Position numbers and translations under genes: made by a program
Assembly: GCF_900091655.1 (NCBI RefSeq)
Contig: NZ_LT594621.1
Coordinates: forward strand, 4,002,639 to 4,066,638
Source of the DNA: Culturomica massiliensis
GTDB lineage: Bacteria > Bacteroidota > Bacteroidia > Bacteroidales > Marinifilaceae
Direction of reading: 5' to 3'
Length of the DNA stretch: 64,000 nucleotides
Part shown: piece by piece, positions 63,515 through 64,000 of the stretch
How positions within the stretch are numbered: the stretch's first letter is position 1
Layout: each line of letters starts with the position of its first letter
The notes under the pieces: model-generated
What the model saw: only the letters and a program-made list of their open reading frames with translations
What the model was told of the DNA's origin: nothing
Database searches by the model: none

Positions 63515-64000
63515 ATGGCGACAGATAAATTTTTATGGAGGCATATCGGGCCTCGGCCGGAAGACATTGAAGAGATGTTGAAGGTAGTAGGAGTAAAGTC
63601 ATTGGATGAATTAATCGGACAGACCGTACCGGAGTCGATCCGTTTAAAAAGTATTTTGGATTTGCCGGAACCGCTTACGGAATCTGAGTTTTTTCAACGA
63701 ATCCGGGAAGTGGCTGCTAAGAATAAGATATATCGTTCTTTTATCGGGCAGGGATATTACGATACAATATCTCCGGCGGTAATCGTCCGGAATATTCTGG
63801 AAAATCCGGCCTGGTATACTTCTTATACGCCGTATCAGGCAGAGGTATCCCAGGGACGTCTGGAAGCTCTCTTGAATTTTCAGACGGTTATATTGGAGTT
63901 GACAGGTATGGAAATTACCAACTGCTCTTTGCTGGATGAGGCTACTGCTGCTGCTGAGGCGATGCAGATGATGTATGCTTTGCGGAATAAGGAACTGAAA
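63515..64000 (+). CDS. gcvP: Glycine dehydrogenase (glycine cleavage P-protein), 5' part
   Basis: The first 162 codons of the PLP-dependent decarboxylase of the glycine cleavage system, cut by the window edge. It starts WRHIGPRPEDIEEM (about residues 8-21) and continues with FIGQGYYDTISPAVI, NPAWYTSYTPYQAEVSQGRLEALLNFQ and ELTGMEITNCSLLDEATAAAEAM, all strongly conserved in GcvP. The ATG at 63515 follows an AT-rich leader. No glycine riboswitch is evident upstream. Confidence 0.96.
   Translation, partial: MATDKFLWRHIGPRPEDIEEMLKVVGVKSLDELIGQTVPESIRLKSILDLPEPLTESEFFQRIREVAAKNKIYRSFIGQGYYDTISPAVIVRNILENPAWYTSYTPYQAEVSQGRLEALLNFQTVILELTGMEITNCSLLDEATAAAEAMQMMYALRNKELK

Noticed and set aside
63390..63602. 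Minus-strand frame over the gcvP start
   Set aside because: It is a shadow of the strongly conserved gcvP reading frame.

Overview
The window comes from a Bacteroidales (phylum Bacteroidota) chromosome. The evidence is a complete porP/sprF-gldKLMN type IX secretion cluster, a SusC/SusD pair, a MurF-alanine racemase fusion, many Bacteroidota-type lipoproteins and repeated TAnnTTTG-type -7 promoter boxes in place of E. coli-type promoters. The gene set recalls Odoribacter and its relatives, but that genus guess is an inference from gene content.

Region by region. 1-1710: 3' part of a GH20 beta-hexosaminidase, cut by the window edge. 1.9-18.3 kb: housekeeping genes (CNT nucleoside transporter, DUF4922 HIT-like protein, orphan sensor kinase, RecX, PrmC, cardiolipin synthase, MurF-Alr fusion, TlpA-like protein, 2-hydroxyacid dehydrogenase, Mfd, CoaX). 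18.4-21.6 kb: TPR protein, LptC and a CNNM/CBS membrane protein. 21.7-27.4 kb: the type IX secretion and gliding core. 27.4-31.6 kb: mannose-1-phosphate guanylyltransferase, MlaE/MlaF-type ABC transporter, DUF4296 lipoprotein and an orphan small protein. 31.6-36 kb: an M16 peptidase pair (one active, one apparently inactive) and an HTH/DUF2975 pair. 36.5-39.1 kb: GpmI, DUF3109 protein and tRNA-His.

39.1-60.7 kb is the most interesting part. It is a polysaccharide-utilisation locus built around mannose-containing glycans. Reading left, from a divergent promoter region near 47 kb, is a catabolic set: class II aldolase, PfkB kinase and lyxose/mannose isomerase, then GH2 beta-mannosidase, sialate O-acetylesterase-like hydrolase and a GPH-type sugar transporter. 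Reading right are SusC, SusD, a surface lipoprotein with an internally duplicated module, two paralogous lipoproteins of a family I cannot assign, an AraC regulator on the opposite strand, and a GH92 alpha-mannosidase. Together they suggest capture of an N-glycan-like or other mannoside substrate at the surface, trimming by GH92 and the unknown pair, uptake, cytoplasmic beta-mannoside cleavage, then mannose to fructose to a phosphosugar to trioses.

60.8-62.9 kb: a small leftward operon of a Cys-rich lipoprotein, a TlpA-like oxidoreductase and a DUF1573 protein whose reading frame is broken in an A5 run. 63.5 kb to the edge: start of glycine dehydrogenase (gcvP). I saw no CRISPR array, insertion sequence, prophage or rRNA operon. 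Several intergenic spacers carry related AT-rich dispersed repeats.
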